From: Bacteroidota bacterium
Lineage (GTDB): Bacteria; Bacteroidota; Bacteroidia; Chitinophagales; Saprospiraceae
Assembly: GCA_024743405.1 (NCBI GenBank)
Contig: JANSWP010000001.1
Coordinates: 185,103-249,102, forward strand
Direction of reading: 5' to 3'
Length of the DNA: 64,000 nt
Within the stretch, counting starts at the first letter, position 1; every line of letters starts with the position of its first letter. Of this stretch, positions 63,930-64,000 are shown one piece after another. Position numbers and translations under genes: made by a program. The notes beneath the pieces were generated by a model that saw only the letters and a list, made by a program, of their open reading frames with translations, did not search any database and was not told the DNA's origin.

Positions 63930-64000
63930 ATGACGATACGCAAAAAGAAGAAATCAAGCCGAACATCAGAATTAACAGACTTTGAAAAAGAAGCAGTTTC
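63930..64000 (+). CDS. Start of an unidentified gene, cut by the window edge
   Basis: An ATG at 63930 opens MTIRKKKKSSRTSELTDFEK and continues to the edge without a stop. No family is recognisable in 23 residues. An AAGGAG is present 25 bases upstream, too far for an ordinary Shine-Dalgarno. A second open stretch in another frame, from GTG 63878 to TGA 63985, is also short and Lys-rich, so which frame is used is unsure. Confidence 0.35.
   Translation, partial: MTIRKKKKSSRTSELTDFEKEAV

Noticed and set aside
63830..63930. RNase P RNA or tmRNA at the right edge
   Set aside because: GAGGAAGCG superficially resembles GAGGAAAGTCC of RNase P, but the following sequence does not fit.
1..64000. tRNA, rRNA, CRISPR array or prophage
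   Set aside because: No T-loop-like GGTTCGAATCC stretches with folding arms, no direct-repeat arrays and no phage or transposase genes were found by reading.

Overview
The window is chromosomal DNA from a Bacteroidota bacterium, most likely a gliding or marine-type relative of the Saprospiria. The evidence is an AT-rich composition, five genes carrying C-terminal Por/type IX (T9SS) sorting domains (one of them frameshifted), a DUF6029/Omp28 pair, a PorT-like barrel, a DUF5606 protein, ATP-dependent PckA, and almost no Shine-Dalgarno sequences. No tRNA, rRNA, CRISPR array, transposase or prophage gene was seen.

Layout. 0-9.9 kb: 3' end of murF, a TlpA-type thioredoxin, DUF6029 barrel plus Omp28 lipoprotein, a pckA-thiolase pair divergent from an AraC regulator, and a CotH-like secreted protein. 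9.9-17.4 kb: two tandem paralogous secreted zinc metalloproteases with T9SS tails. 17.6-19.1 kb: a 61-residue Cys-tailed secreted peptide followed by a DUF692/MNIO enzyme, a candidate ribosomally made, oxidatively modified peptide (RiPP) locus. 19.2-20.2 kb: a MarR regulator with its probable operator, overlapping an FMN reductase gene. 20.3-30.3 kb: accessory secreted, ankyrin and giant repeat proteins. 30.8-38.1 kb: two bPH2 membrane proteins, an O-antigen ligase divergent from a glycosyltransferase, and a LamG/PNGase F-like secreted enzyme. 38.2-43.5 kb: molybdenum hydroxylase subunits and malic enzyme. 43.8-54.2 kb: caspase-like protease, Rieske/ferric-reductase-type membrane protein with a Cys-rich partner, PBP1A, a metal ABC permease fused to a DtxR-type regulator, Ppx/GppA and envelope proteins. 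54.5-59.6 kb: housekeeping run (MBL hydrolase, fabG, rlmN, mnmG). 59.7-64 kb: polysaccharide deacetylase, O-methyltransferase, a frameshifted T9SS cargo gene, DUF5606 and an edge fragment.

The two most interesting things are the peptide + MNIO pair (17.69-19.13 kb) and a set of long intergenic near-palindromes. Three of these (20.97, 30.37 and 52.86 kb) are almost the same length, about 165 bp, and share motifs at matching positions, so they look like one repeat family. A DtxR-type inverted repeat just upstream of the permease-DtxR fusion suggests autoregulated metal uptake.
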